A DNA stretch of 64,000 nt from Aaosphaeria pasadenensis. Its lineage: Eukaryota > Ascomycota > Dothideomycetes > Pleosporales. The notes below the pieces were generated by a model. It did no database searches. It was not told the DNA's origin and saw only the letters and a program-made list of their open reading frames with translations. Numbering within the stretch: position 1 is the stretch's first letter; every line of letters starts with the position of its first letter. Made by a program: the position numbers and the translations under genes. The stretch lies in NCBI GenBank assembly GCA_022813625.1, contig JAKLMB010000022.1:310001-374000 (forward strand), given 5' to 3'. Below are positions 35,654-45,286 of the stretch, piece after piece.

Positions 35654-36627
35654 GTCCGACTACCAGATCGTCGGCAGCTAAAGCTGAATTGCTCGCCGCG
35701 ACCAATGACTATTCTTCCGGGCCATCGCTCTGCAACCTTCCAACTGAGATACGCCTGGAGATTTTCAACCACCTTCTGAACGTCAGCCATGTCCCATCAT
35801 CGTATGGATACACGGGCCCCGCACGAGTTTCAACCCGCACCCTTGCGAGACCAAAACCAACAACCGTCAGACATGGAATGGTCTTCGTGTCCAAAACCCT
35901 AGGCGCAGAGTACCGCCAGGCGTACTACGAGCGAACGCGCTTCTTCCTCAGGATCGACAGCCAAAACTGCTTCACAGCCGTGCCCGCGCTCATCAACAGC
36001 AGCAGCAGCGGCACGACGTCCCCCAACGCGGTCGCACAACCATCCGGGCCGGGCGCTCACGAGCCACAGCAGCAAACGCAGCCGCAGCAGCAGCAGCAGT
36101 ACCAAGACGGGGTACCGAATTTCTGGAACGCGCCGCTCGCCCTGCTGTCAAGTCTCAGGCACTGCACGCTGTACATCGAGCTGGGCGACATCGCATCGTC
36201 GCCGCGGTCGAGCCACTCGCTCTCGCAGGTCGTGCGCTCGCACCGCGACATCTTCGAGGCGCGCCGCGTGCGCGAGGAAATGAAGACTTTCTCGTCGTTC
36301 GACGACCTGAAGGCTGGGGACGCGGAGTTCGACTCCACGCTCATGGTGGCCGTGCAGAGGCTCCTGGACCAGATGGCGCAGCTTAGGAGCATCCAGCTCG
36401 TCTGGGAGACGTCGGTGCCCGTGCGGGCGAGGTTCACGACGGCGTGTGCGACGAATTGGATGTGGGTGAGCCTTGGGCAGCCGTTCGTCGAGGGGCTGCG
36501 GAGGAGAGCTAATCTCAGGAGCTTGCAGGTCAAGTTGGGGGATTCATTTGGCGACACGGTGTATGTTGCGCAAAGAGGGAAGGAGGGGAAGTGGGAGGGA
36601 GGCTTGAAGGATGATCATAGGAGGTAG
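35650..36627 (+). CDS. F-box-like / 2EXR-type protein
   Basis: This single-exon gene gives 325 residues from the first in-frame ATG; the frame is open upstream to a GTG at 35569 but has no earlier ATG. Near the N-terminus, SLCNLPTEIRLEIFNHLLNV is the LPxEIRxxI motif of fungal F-box and 2EXR proteins. VSKTLGAEYRQAYYERTRFFLRI follows, as is typical of that class. A Gln-rich tract encoded by a CAG run (36085-36099) lies in the middle. These proteins usually link substrates to SCF-type ubiquitin ligases, but many fungal members have lost Skp1 binding. The target is unknown. It is convergent with RKI1. Confidence 0.7.
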   Translation: MSPTTRSSAAKAELLAATNDYSSGPSLCNLPTEIRLEIFNHLLNVSHVPSSYGYTGPARVSTRTLARPKPTTVRHGMVFVSKTLGAEYRQAYYERTRFFLRIDSQNCFTAVPALINSSSSGTTSPNAVAQPSGPGAHEPQQQTQPQQQQQYQDGVPNFWNAPLALLSSLRHCTLYIELGDIASSPRSSHSLSQVVRSHRDIFEARRVREEMKTFSSFDDLKAGDAEFDSTLMVAVQRLLDQMAQLRSIQLVWETSVPVRARFTTACATNWMWVSLGQPFVEGLRRRANLRSLQVKLGDSFGDTVYVAQRGKEGKWEGGLKDDHRR

Positions 36628-36938
36628 GCAGGTTGGTAGTACGGTGGTGGATCCGGGGGTGGAATTTCCTTGCTTGGGTTTCATGTTTGAGGGAGAGATA
36701 TTGGTGGGAGGTCTGATACAAGTGGAAAAAAGGAGTTTTGTTTCTTGGGAATGGTTTGATATGATACCGCAAGCATGGTACAGCAGAATGCAGTGACGAA
36801 GTTCTTCATGTTTCATGATTTGGCCAGTTTGTCAACAGGGAGGGCATATACTTTTCTTCTTCTTGGAATTGAGATCTAAAGTGGATACATGATCGAACAT
36901 ACAACGAAATGGGCCAGAACAGCAGTACCTCTAGCTTA
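36628..36938. other. Convergent 3' intergenic region
   Basis: Short 3' flank between the F-box-like gene and RKI1. Nothing further is seen. Confidence 0.5.
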
Positions 36939-38098
36939 CTACTGTGCCTTTAGCACCTCAACACTTCCGTCCTGCATACCGAAGTATACTGCGACAGGTT
37001 TCTGTCCACCAATGATGACCTTGACAGTGTTGCTGCCACCCTTAGCTGCCGATGCCTCCGCCTCGACACCGTTGAGACCGGAGAAAATGCCGACCTCTAG
37101 CACGCCGGTGAGTTCCTTGATGGCCTGGCTGAGGTTGTTGACCTCCCATGATCCATCACTGCCGTCGCCCTTGCCCTTTCCGGCCTTGACATCGTCAGAT
37201 GTGAGGAGCGTTGGGAAAGGCGCGTCGACGATGAAAAAGTCCTGATCGGTCTTAAGGGGTCCGGACTTCTCGAGGAGGGTGGTTCGGAGCTTGGGCTCAG
37301 AGGATCCGAGAGAGCGCAGGGATTGGAGCACAGTGGGCACGGCAATGGGTGCGACCTCGATGGGGATGGTGGGCCAGTTCGTCAGGAGACGACTCTGCTT
37401 CTTGCGGTAGTCTGACAAGGCTCTGCATTAGTATGCTATGTTTGACAAAAATTGATAGTGCTGTGTTTACCTGCTACGCAAACGAACTTCCTGGCGCGCT
37501 CAGCGACCAACTTCTCCTGGAATAGACAGGCGCCGCCACCCTTTATGCAGTTGAGCTGGTCGTCGACCTCGTCTGCGCCATCGAAGGCAATGTCTAACCT
37601 GACGCTGTCTGGTAGACTGTCGAACGCAATCGGGGTGAGGCCTGCCTTCACAATGACTTGTCTTGATTGGTATCCGGTAGGGACGAAGAGGATGTTGGGG
37701 TTCGTGCTCTTCTCTTTTATAGCCTCGACGACGTAGACGATGGTGGTTCCTGAGCCGATTCCGACGTGGGTTGCAGCAGGGTCGAAGTTCTCCTCGACGG
37801 CCTGGATGGCAGCGGCGCGTTTGGCGGATTCGATGGTTGACTCTGCCATTGCGGTTGAATGTCTTCGAGGTCCAATTGGGCGAGGGCTGGTCCGCGAGGA
37901 TGATATACGGCTCAGTTGACGGAGAGCGGATTCCGAGGATGTGATGCGTGTGTTGGAGGAGGATGAGAGGACGTTCGCAACTGGGTTCAATTGGGATTTA
38001 AGGTGCAGACACTGGGGCTTTTGATGACGGAAAGAGCTAATATGCTTAGTGATGCTATGTAGCTTGCGCCGTGGGGTAATGTATAATAGGCGCATCAA
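36939..38098 (-). CDS. RKI1: Ribose-5-phosphate isomerase A (Rki1)
   Basis: Two exons (38098-37471 and 37411-36939) around a 59-nt intron. The isomerase starts at MAESTIESAKRAA (ATG 37849-37847), which gives 283 residues, the usual size. The frame is open to an ATG at 38098, giving 366 residues. The extra 83 residues are rich in Ser, Arg and Leu with a single acidic residue. Family motifs are VGIGSGTT, VPTGYQSRQ, DIAFDGADEVD and KGGGACLFQEKLVAERA. The enzyme interconverts ribulose-5-phosphate and ribose-5-phosphate in the non-oxidative pentose phosphate pathway. The internal ATG alone would make the normal cytosolic enzyme; the long form could carry an organelle-targeting leader. The gene is divergent from ULA1. 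Confidence 0.93.
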
Positions 38099-38518
38099 CT
38101 GTCTTGGGAGAGAGTACTGGACGTAGTTGAGAAAAGGATTACAAGAACACTAGTCACGGTCAATGTTCAATGATGACGAAATGGGAGACGAATCGGAATT
38201 GTGATCCCATATGAGGAAGTATGTAACTCGTAAAATGCTCCGACCTTCCAGAGTCAGTGATGGATGAATGAGGGGCTGGAGGGGACCCCGTCCGATTCTT
38301 CGGAGGGAGGATGGACCAATCGCCTGCAACTTGTACCCCGCCATGTCCGCTCCAGCGCGTGGGTGTACAACAAAGGCGGTAATGGACGGCAGTATCAGCG
38401 TCACAGCCATTACCGCCTGGAGCTCCAAACATTAACATCGCACGACCTTCATCGCCATATCTGTGGAATCATATTGGCTTCCGTTCGTTACCCTTTCATA
38501 TCCAGCGACAAGCTCAAT
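38099..38518. promoter_or_regulatory. Shared divergent promoter, RKI1 / ULA1
   Basis: About 420 nt separate the outermost starts (670 nt if the internal RKI1 start is used). No TATA box is clear. The call is based on gene layout. Confidence 0.5.
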
Positions 38519-40436
38519 ATGGCCGACCTGCCCCCTCCCGTCCAAGGACCTACCGCAAAAGAGAAGAAGTATGACATTGGTAGCTTCCGAAAGCTTACCT
38601 ACTGGTACATACAACTACTAATACCGATGCAATAGATATGACCGCCAGCTGCGGCTCTGGGGAGCAACGGGTCAACAAGCCCTCGAAAACTCCCACATCC
38701 TTCTCATGAACTCAGGACCAGGCGTTACGGGTCTCGAGACACTCAAGAACCTGGTGTTGCCGGGAATTGGCCAATTCACAATCCAAGACTCAGCTGTGGT
38801 ATCGGAGGCAGATTTGGGTGTAAACTTCTTTCTGGAGGAGGAACACGTCGGAGGATTTCGAGCAGAACATTCGTGCAATCTATTGAAAGAGCTGAACCCG
38901 GACGTCGAAGGACATTATATCACAGAGGCATGCGCTCATACTGACTAATTGATCGTCACGCTGACTCCTCGCCCTTAGCCTATCGAGACATTCGCAACGC
39001 AGCCAGATGCCTTCAAACCATATACACTCATTCTCGTGACCGCACCTGTCCGCCCCGAGATCCTTGCCAAACTCTCCGCACACGCAGATGCATCCCTCGT
39101 ACCGCTCTTCTACATCCACTCCGTCGGATTCTACTCACACTTCTCGATACATCTTCCTCCCGCATATCCTATTGTAGACACACATCCTAGCCCTGAGACC
39201 ACGACCGATCTTCGACTTTTGAAGCCATGGCCGGAGCTGCTGCAGTTTGCGGAGGAGAAGACGAGCAACCTTGACGCCATGGCTCATGACGACCATGGCC
39301 ACATCCCATACATTGCTATCCTGCTATACTATCTCGAACAGTGGAAGAAAGAGCATGGCGGAAACCCACCACAGAACTACAAGGAGAAGACTGCGTTCAG
39401 AGATATCGTGACAAAAGCTGCACGGACTGATAACCCAGAAGGCGGAGAAGAGAACTTCGACGAGGCGGTGGGCGCAGTATTGAAATCATTAAATCCGCCG
39501 GAACCAAGCAGCTCAGTGAAAGACTTGTTCAAAGAGAAGGAATGCGTTGTGATAAAACAAGATTCGCCCAGCTTCTGGGTCATTGCGCATGCCATTGGTC
39601 TGTTCTACACCAAGTACGGGGTGCTGCCCGTTCCGGGGTCAGTTCCCGATATGAAAGCTCGCTCCGCAGATTATGTTCAGTTACAAAACGTCTATAAGAG
39701 CAAGGCCCGGAAAGATTTCGCGGAAGTTCTGGAGAGCGTGCGATTCGTGGAGCGAACGGCAAACAGAAGTACCCAAATCGAGGAGAAAGACGTGGAGGCA
39801 TTTTGCAAGAATGCTGCACACATCAAGCTGGTGCGCGGTCGACCGTTCCATGTTGTCCAACCAGACGAGTCGATCAAATGGGCGGACAGGGCAAAGGCTA
39901 TTGGTAAGATGAAGAAATCTTTTGCACATTCTAGCAGCCTCTGATAAACAGACAGTCCAGAATTTGACGTTCCCCGACACGCTTGTCCCACTGTATATCG
40001 CGTTCCTTGCCTGGGATAAGTTCACAGCAACTCACGATCAAGACGGACTTGTGGGCGCACAGCAGGTACCTGGAGAAATCGATGCAGAAACCGACGCAGG
40101 AAAGGTGACGGGTATCGCTCTCAAGATCACCGACGACCTCATCAAAGAAGCTGTCGCCACACTCGAAGAAGGCGAGCTAGACACCATCAAGTCGCAGGTC
40201 AGAGAGTTTGTAGAGGAGCTGTAAGTGACCTGATGTATTCAACGAAAATCAATACATGTACTAATGGCAGTATCAGTGTCCGAGCCGGTGGCGGTGAGCT
40301 ACACAATATTGCTGCTTTGACCGGCGGTTTGGTCTCACAGGAGGTTATCAAGGTCATTACGGAGCAGTATGTACCAGTTGACAACACCTGCATATTCGAC
40401 GGCGTGAAGAGCAAAACGGCTGTCATTCGTGTCTGA
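38519..40436 (+). CDS. ULA1: NEDD8-activating enzyme E1 regulatory subunit (ULA1/APPBP1/NAE1)
   Basis: Five exons (38519-38568, 38636-38927, 38979-39903, 39956-40220, 40271-40436) join to 565 residues. The N-terminal KEKKYDRQLRLWGATGQQAL is the E1-like signature, followed by LLMNSGPGVTGLETLKNLVLPGIG. The C-terminus GELHNIAALTGGLVSQEVIKVITEQYVPVDN matches APPBP1. With UBA3 this subunit activates NEDD8/Rub1 for transfer to cullins; it lacks the catalytic cysteine half. Intron 2 (38928-38978) appears to use a GC donor (GAG|GCATGC). Intron 3 is uncertain: an acceptor at 39955 gives a normal 52-nt intron, while 39934 or 39937 would also keep frame but leave only 31-34 nt. The following gene, RAD18, is co-oriented. 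Confidence 0.92.
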
Positions 40437-40975
40437 GAGTATGAAAGAACCAATCAGGCTTGATTCACCTCACCGCCAGTAGTAGATCCATTTGGCGGAG
40501 AACCATTGGCCTCATCCCTACGAGCATTATATCCAAAAGTCATGCATGTAAAGACACAGCTAGAACAATTTTATGAAAGCAACCACGTAGCACCTGCATG
40601 CAGTGGGTCAGATTCACTTTCACGTGCACTTTGCACTCCAGAAAATGAAATGCAGCTGCAAAACTAGATGGAGGAAATGATTTCAACGTAGTTGTGAGAT
40701 TCGTCGACAACCTCACATACTAAACCCAGACTCTTACTAGTAATATCGGCTTCCCATCTATGAAGTGAATTCATATAAATTCTTAAAATATGCGACACCA
40801 AAGCAAACTCACGTTCTATCCCCTTTCTGCTGACAAAGGACCGGATTTAGCAAGACCATCTTCATCACGTGATCACGTCTACGCGACGATCGCGTCAGGC
40901 GTCTCGACCGCGCCTTTCACGCCTCCAGCATCGCAGCAGAGGTCAGCGACGTCGAAATCGCCCGCCGCGCCCACG
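40437..40975. other. Intergenic region upstream of RAD18
   Basis: It has AT-rich 3' and 5' flanks. A 62-codon in-frame extension (40790-40975) precedes the chosen RAD18 start but lacks family similarity. Confidence 0.5.
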
Positions 40976-42419
40976 ATGGACCCGTCATTCACCCTTCCAG
41001 ACTCTACCGACTGGATAAGCACGTCGCTCCCCGCCTTCGAGCCGCTCGAAGCTGCTTTGCGCTGCGAGGTCTGCAAGGAATTCTACGAGAATCCCGTCAT
41101 TACATCATGCTCGCATACTTTCTGCTCGCTGTGCATACGGCGGTGCATCACTAGCGACGGGAAGTGCCCTACGTGTCGGGCGGCGAACCAGGCGGATAAA
41201 TTGGTGCCGAATAATGCGCTGCGCGAGGTCGTGCAGAGATTCCAGGACGCTCGTCCGAAGGCGCTGGAGCTGGCACGAATAGACACGCCCAGCAGTACGG
41301 CTGTTAATGACCCGGGAAAGAAGAGGAAATTGGACGATACCGATATCGAAGAGCCAGAAAATGTCAGGCAGACACGGTCGCGGCAGGCCAGGAGTAAAAG
41401 CAAGCCACAGTATGGTTTCGCAGATGCACCTATCGAGGTTCCGGATAGCGAAGACGAGGAAGAGTATATACCAGACGGAATGGTCAAGTGTCCGGTCTGT
41501 GGGAAGCCTATGAAGGAGGCGTTAGTTTTCTCGCATTTGGATACTTGCACTGGGTCAGAAGAGCCTGCGGGAGCACGGAGTACCCGATCAAGGTTCGTTC
41601 TACACAAGGTGTGCCTCATAGGCTGTTTACTTACTCCGAAGCTTCAGAAACAATACTGCGTTCCACAAAGTTCAAAGACCGCAAAGGGATCCGTCGCCTG
41701 CTCCGACCCGATTACCTGGCCTAAATTACGCTATGATGAACGAGAAGAACCTAAAGAAAAAGTTTCAAGAGTTAGGAATCCCTACATGGGGGAACAAAAC
41801 GCTTCTGATCAAAAGGCACACAGAGTGGTTACACCTGTGGAATTCCAATTGTGACGCCTCGGAAAATCGAAGGAAATCGAAGCGGGACCTACTGAAAGAG
41901 TTGGACACATGGGAGAGGACTCAAGGCGGGCATGCGCATGTGAAAGAGTCTGAGTTTATGAAGAAGGATTTCGATGGTTTTGGCCATGCGAACACACACA
42001 AAAATCAGTTCGACGATCTAATTCGAAATGCAAGGCGGAAGGCAAAGGCGCCAAAGGCTGTGGACGAGCAAAAGGATGCGGAAGGCGACAACACGACAGA
42101 GGCTATGAGCTCTCCAATACCGCCTCCCCCAGTCGCTTTGCCCAGCCATGGAGCGCAATCGAGCGTTGATCCACTTCGCCCATACGAGGACAACGAGGCC
42201 GCACTTGCCAGCGTCCGAGCAAAAGTTGAAACGACAAATCGCCCACAGGAACAACAGTTACCATATGTCAATGGTGAACACGGAGGGACGAGCGAGCAGA
42301 CGCACCTGTCAGAGGTGGGAATGAGGAATCCCTTCGGATCGCCCACAAGAAAGCTTCCCATGTTCGAAGTACCAAAGAGTCCTGTTGTCGATGTTGAACA
42401 TTCGACAAATTCCTGCTAA
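40976..42419 (+). CDS. RAD18: RAD18, PCNA E3 ubiquitin ligase
   Basis: Two exons (40976-41592 and 41648-42419) around a 55-nt intron with a GTTCGT donor give 462 residues. The start MDPSFTLPDSTDWISTSLP is the typical fungal RAD18 N-terminus; an upstream in-frame ATG at 40790 would add 62 unrelated residues. A C3HC4 RING finger occupies residues 30-67 (Cys30, 33, 45, His47, Cys50, 53, 64, 67). A UBZ-type zinc finger follows as VKCPVCGKPMKEALVFSHLDTC. The SAP domain is in exon 2 (NYAMMNEKNLKKKFQELGIP), followed by LLKELDTWERTQGG. With the E2 Rad6 it monoubiquitinates PCNA to start translesion synthesis. The segment NNTAFHKVQRPQRDPSPAP after the splice confirms the join. Confidence 0.95.
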
Positions 42420-43196
42420 CAACCATGGCATTGCCTTGGCCGATACCTAGACCTCTTCGCACAGGCATTGAGCGAAACCTGCGGGTTGGCATCTTTATAT
42501 CCCCTAGTAGCGGCATTATGTTACTGATGAATCACATCCTGGATAGCAACAGAACGTATTAGGAATATATGAATGGTGAAAATGAATAATCTCACCTACT
42601 ACTCTGTCATCGTCTTCTCTAATTGCATTTTCCCCGTTCGAACATTGAATGCCTTAGGATAGTGCAGACGACTTGCCCGAGCTCATCACCACTTGCACGG
42701 TTGTGGTTACATCCCATATTCAACCTTTTCAATCAATATTGCTCAACCAAAGCCCATTCGAGCAATCTTTTGCCAGTGTGATCTTTCACTATAGGTATCA
42801 AACAGACTATTGATTCTCATCTCAGTCACGAATCATCGTCAACAAGGTCTCATCACCTTGCTAGCCAATGATATGTTTCTTCCGACAAGTTTCCCTGGTA
42901 TTGGGGTATTGAGTACCATACTATGGGTGCAGAGTGCAACATTATTCTCGACCGCATTGTGTATAAAACCACCACCGTCCGGCTCTTCACTCTCACTCCT
43001 CACCTTCAGACTTCCCATCATCAGTAATCACTACGTGTGACCTGAAGGTATCTCCCTGAAAAAAAAAACATCCCAACCTCAACACCACCATCAAGCATCA
43101 AACCACCACAACCAACAAGAACATCAAAACACCATCAATCATATCATCACTCCATCACAACCCCAAACCCTCGCCTCAAACACCACAAATACAACA
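42420..43196. promoter_or_regulatory. Intergenic region with TATA box for the gene at 43197
   Basis: TATAAAA occurs at 42962-42968, about 230 nt before the ATG. A long A/C-rich leader (caccacc, acaaccaac) begins near 43080, and an A-run lies at about 43059-43068. The arrangement suggests a TATA-driven, possibly regulated, promoter. Confidence 0.5.
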
Positions 43197-44261
43197 ATGG
43201 CGGACAACACGGCGAACAATGCTGTCCCGTCCCTCTGCATCCCCAGTCCCGACTTTCTCTTCCCCCTCACAACGACGCGCACTCCCACTCCCACCAGAGC
43301 CAACTCCCGGGCGGCGCGGAGAGAACGATACGACTTCTTCAAGAGGCGATCAGCCATGGACAGGGATGAATACTGCCTTCTGAATGGAGTCTTCGAGCAG
43401 GGGCCGCGGGTCCACACGGAGTGGAAGTTTGGAATGTCGGACACCAACTTCCTCTCCTCATCTTCTCAAGGTGCCCAACAACAACAACAGCAACCATCCA
43501 ATACCCAACAGCCACAAACTGCCGCCGCAGACCGTGGGAACGGCGACGATGACGACGCCGCCTTCTACCGCGCCATCAACGCCGCCCTCGTCAACGCCTT
43601 CAGGAAACCCACCGTCCCCGTCACTGGCACTGGCACTGGCACTGGCACTGGCACCCCCCTCCCCTCCTGGCGCCGTCCCCAAAATCCCATCTCACCACCA
43701 CAGCCCACGAGGCCCCGACCCACGGACCCTCCCTTCATCACCGAAGCTCACTTCTGGCGCATGCCCTTGACGCCCGTGCCCCGCGTGTCCCGCATCCCAA
43801 GCGTGCACTGCTGGACGTTCTCGGCGCCCCCACACGCGGCGGAGGGGCCAAGCACGGGGTCGTCGACGTCCCCGCGGGCGTCGTCGTCGTCGGAGACTGT
43901 GGTCGCGACGGTGGGGTCGTCAGGGGGTGAGGGGAGCGTGGAGGAGGTGGTGGTGTCGCGAGGGCAGCCAGCGCAACCAGCGCAGCCAGCGCGGCGGACG
44001 CATCCGGTCTTTCGTGAGAGGTTTGATTTGGATGGGGAGGGGTTGTATGCTGCTGCGGCGAGGGAGCAGGAGCAGAAGCAGGAGCAGGAGGAGGGGGTGA
44101 GGGAGAGGGGGAGGACGGACTCGGGGGCTGCGGGGGTTGGTGAGGCTGGGGAGTGGGTTGTCGCTGAGGGCGAGGGCCAGGCGGGTGAGGCGAAGGTGAA
44201 GCTCGGAAGGAGGGCGGCGGTCGCGAGGTGGGTTATGGGGTTGTTGGGGTTCAGGAAGTAG
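43197..44261 (+). CDS. Low-complexity hypothetical protein
   Basis: A single exon encodes 354 residues with no recognised domain. The N-terminal third is the most ordered: SRAARRERYDFFKRRSAMDRDEYCLLNGVF and VHTEWKFGMSD. A Gln/Asn-rich stretch, a GTGTGTGTGT tract encoded by an ACTGGC microsatellite (43623-43652) and a Ser/Pro/Thr region follow. The C-terminus is Gly/Glu-rich and ends in VARWVMGLLGFRK, which could form an amphipathic or membrane-touching helix. A TATA box and A/C-rich leader precede the ATG, supporting expression. It is convergent with nirA. The role is unknown. Confidence 0.6.
   Translation: MADNTANNAVPSLCIPSPDFLFPLTTTRTPTPTRANSRAARRERYDFFKRRSAMDRDEYCLLNGVFEQGPRVHTEWKFGMSDTNFLSSSSQGAQQQQQQPSNTQQPQTAAADRGNGDDDDAAFYRAINAALVNAFRKPTVPVTGTGTGTGTGTPLPSWRRPQNPISPPQPTRPRPTDPPFITEAHFWRMPLTPVPRVSRIPSVHCWTFSAPPHAAEGPSTGSSTSPRASSSSETVVATVGSSGGEGSVEEVVVSRGQPAQPAQPARRTHPVFRERFDLDGEGLYAAAAREQEQKQEQEEGVRERGRTDSGAAGVGEAGEWVVAEGEGQAGEAKVKLGRRAAVARWVMGLLGFRK
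43623..43652 (+). repeat. ACTGGC hexanucleotide microsatellite, five copies
   Basis: Five perfect ACTGGC units lie within the coding frame and encode Thr-Gly repeats. Length change would stay in frame, so the locus may be polymorphic between strains. Confidence 0.85.
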
Positions 44262-45286
44262 GGTGTCGGTAGGATTGGGGATTTTGGAATACTGGTTCCG
44301 CGGGTGCGTTTTGGACTATTGATGGATTGAGAATCTGGTCTCTGTCTGTCTATCAACCTGTGGTTGAATCTATTGATATACGGCGTCAATGAGTTTTGGT
44401 CCATGGCATTTGTGGAATTCTAGGAGTAAGGACTGGTTGGGCGTTTGGTTTGGATCTTGGGATCTTGGTTTGGTTCTGTGGATGTGTTAACCATCTTCAT
44501 CCATCTATCGAACAGCATATCAGTCAGTCTGTCTTTTAATCAGTTTATTAATCAATTTATAATTCAATCTAGATTCGTGTGAGGAAGGTTCAAGTAAATA
44601 AATCGAGCATGTATACTTACTTGCTTGGAAAGAACTGCCCATCCCACAGTGACATGTCGTGTATGTATCATCATCGCCAAATAGACACACGTACACGCAC
44701 TCCATCTCATCTCCTCAACGAAACGAACAAGATACCCATCGTTCACTTGACATCCAACATCCGTTGCCTCATCTCCCTCGCCCATCCCACAAGAAAAGAA
44801 TCACGTATCAGTGCGATCGAAAAGCAAGCAAGAAAACCGAACAGAGTGCCGAGGCAACGCCAAAATTTGGCACGTATAAGAATACCATTTCCCATCCTCG
44901 ACCATTACCTCTGCCTCTCTTGGTTCGTCGCGAGGAGGCGTTAAGTAGTAAGTAGTTACACGAAAACGTCATCCCATGTATGAAAAATGGACATGACAAG
45001 AAAAGGTGGCTCAAAAATAGACAGAAAGAAACGCCAGAATGCTCATACACATCAAAGGTATGATTTGGTATAAAAGGTGTAACGAGTCGCGGTCCCACCC
45101 TCCCCTCTTTTTTGTTTTCACAGTCATCATCATTATCATTGTCATCATCCCCTGCCGACATTTCTGTGGCAGCGTACAAGGTAACGATAAGCCCCCAACA
45201 TGTTGACGCCATCAATGATAAATATATGGAGTAGATGATCATATATATTCTTCAATCCATTCGCAAGTGTACGAGGGTAGCAGAGA
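44262..45286. other. Convergent 3' intergenic region, 1 kb
   Basis: It is AT-rich in places (44520-44600). Short ORFs on both strands overlap each other without similarity. Probably 3' UTRs of the hypothetical gene and nirA. Confidence 0.5.

Noticed and set aside
40790..40975. 62-codon N-terminal extension of RAD18
   Set aside because: The internal MDPSFTLPDSTDW matches the family N-terminus; the extension looks like a translated leader.
38519..42419. ULA1-RAD18 adjacency as a functional ubiquitin cluster
   Set aside because: Fungal gene neighbours are often unrelated, there is no shared promoter, and the two pathways differ (NEDD8 versus PCNA ubiquitination).
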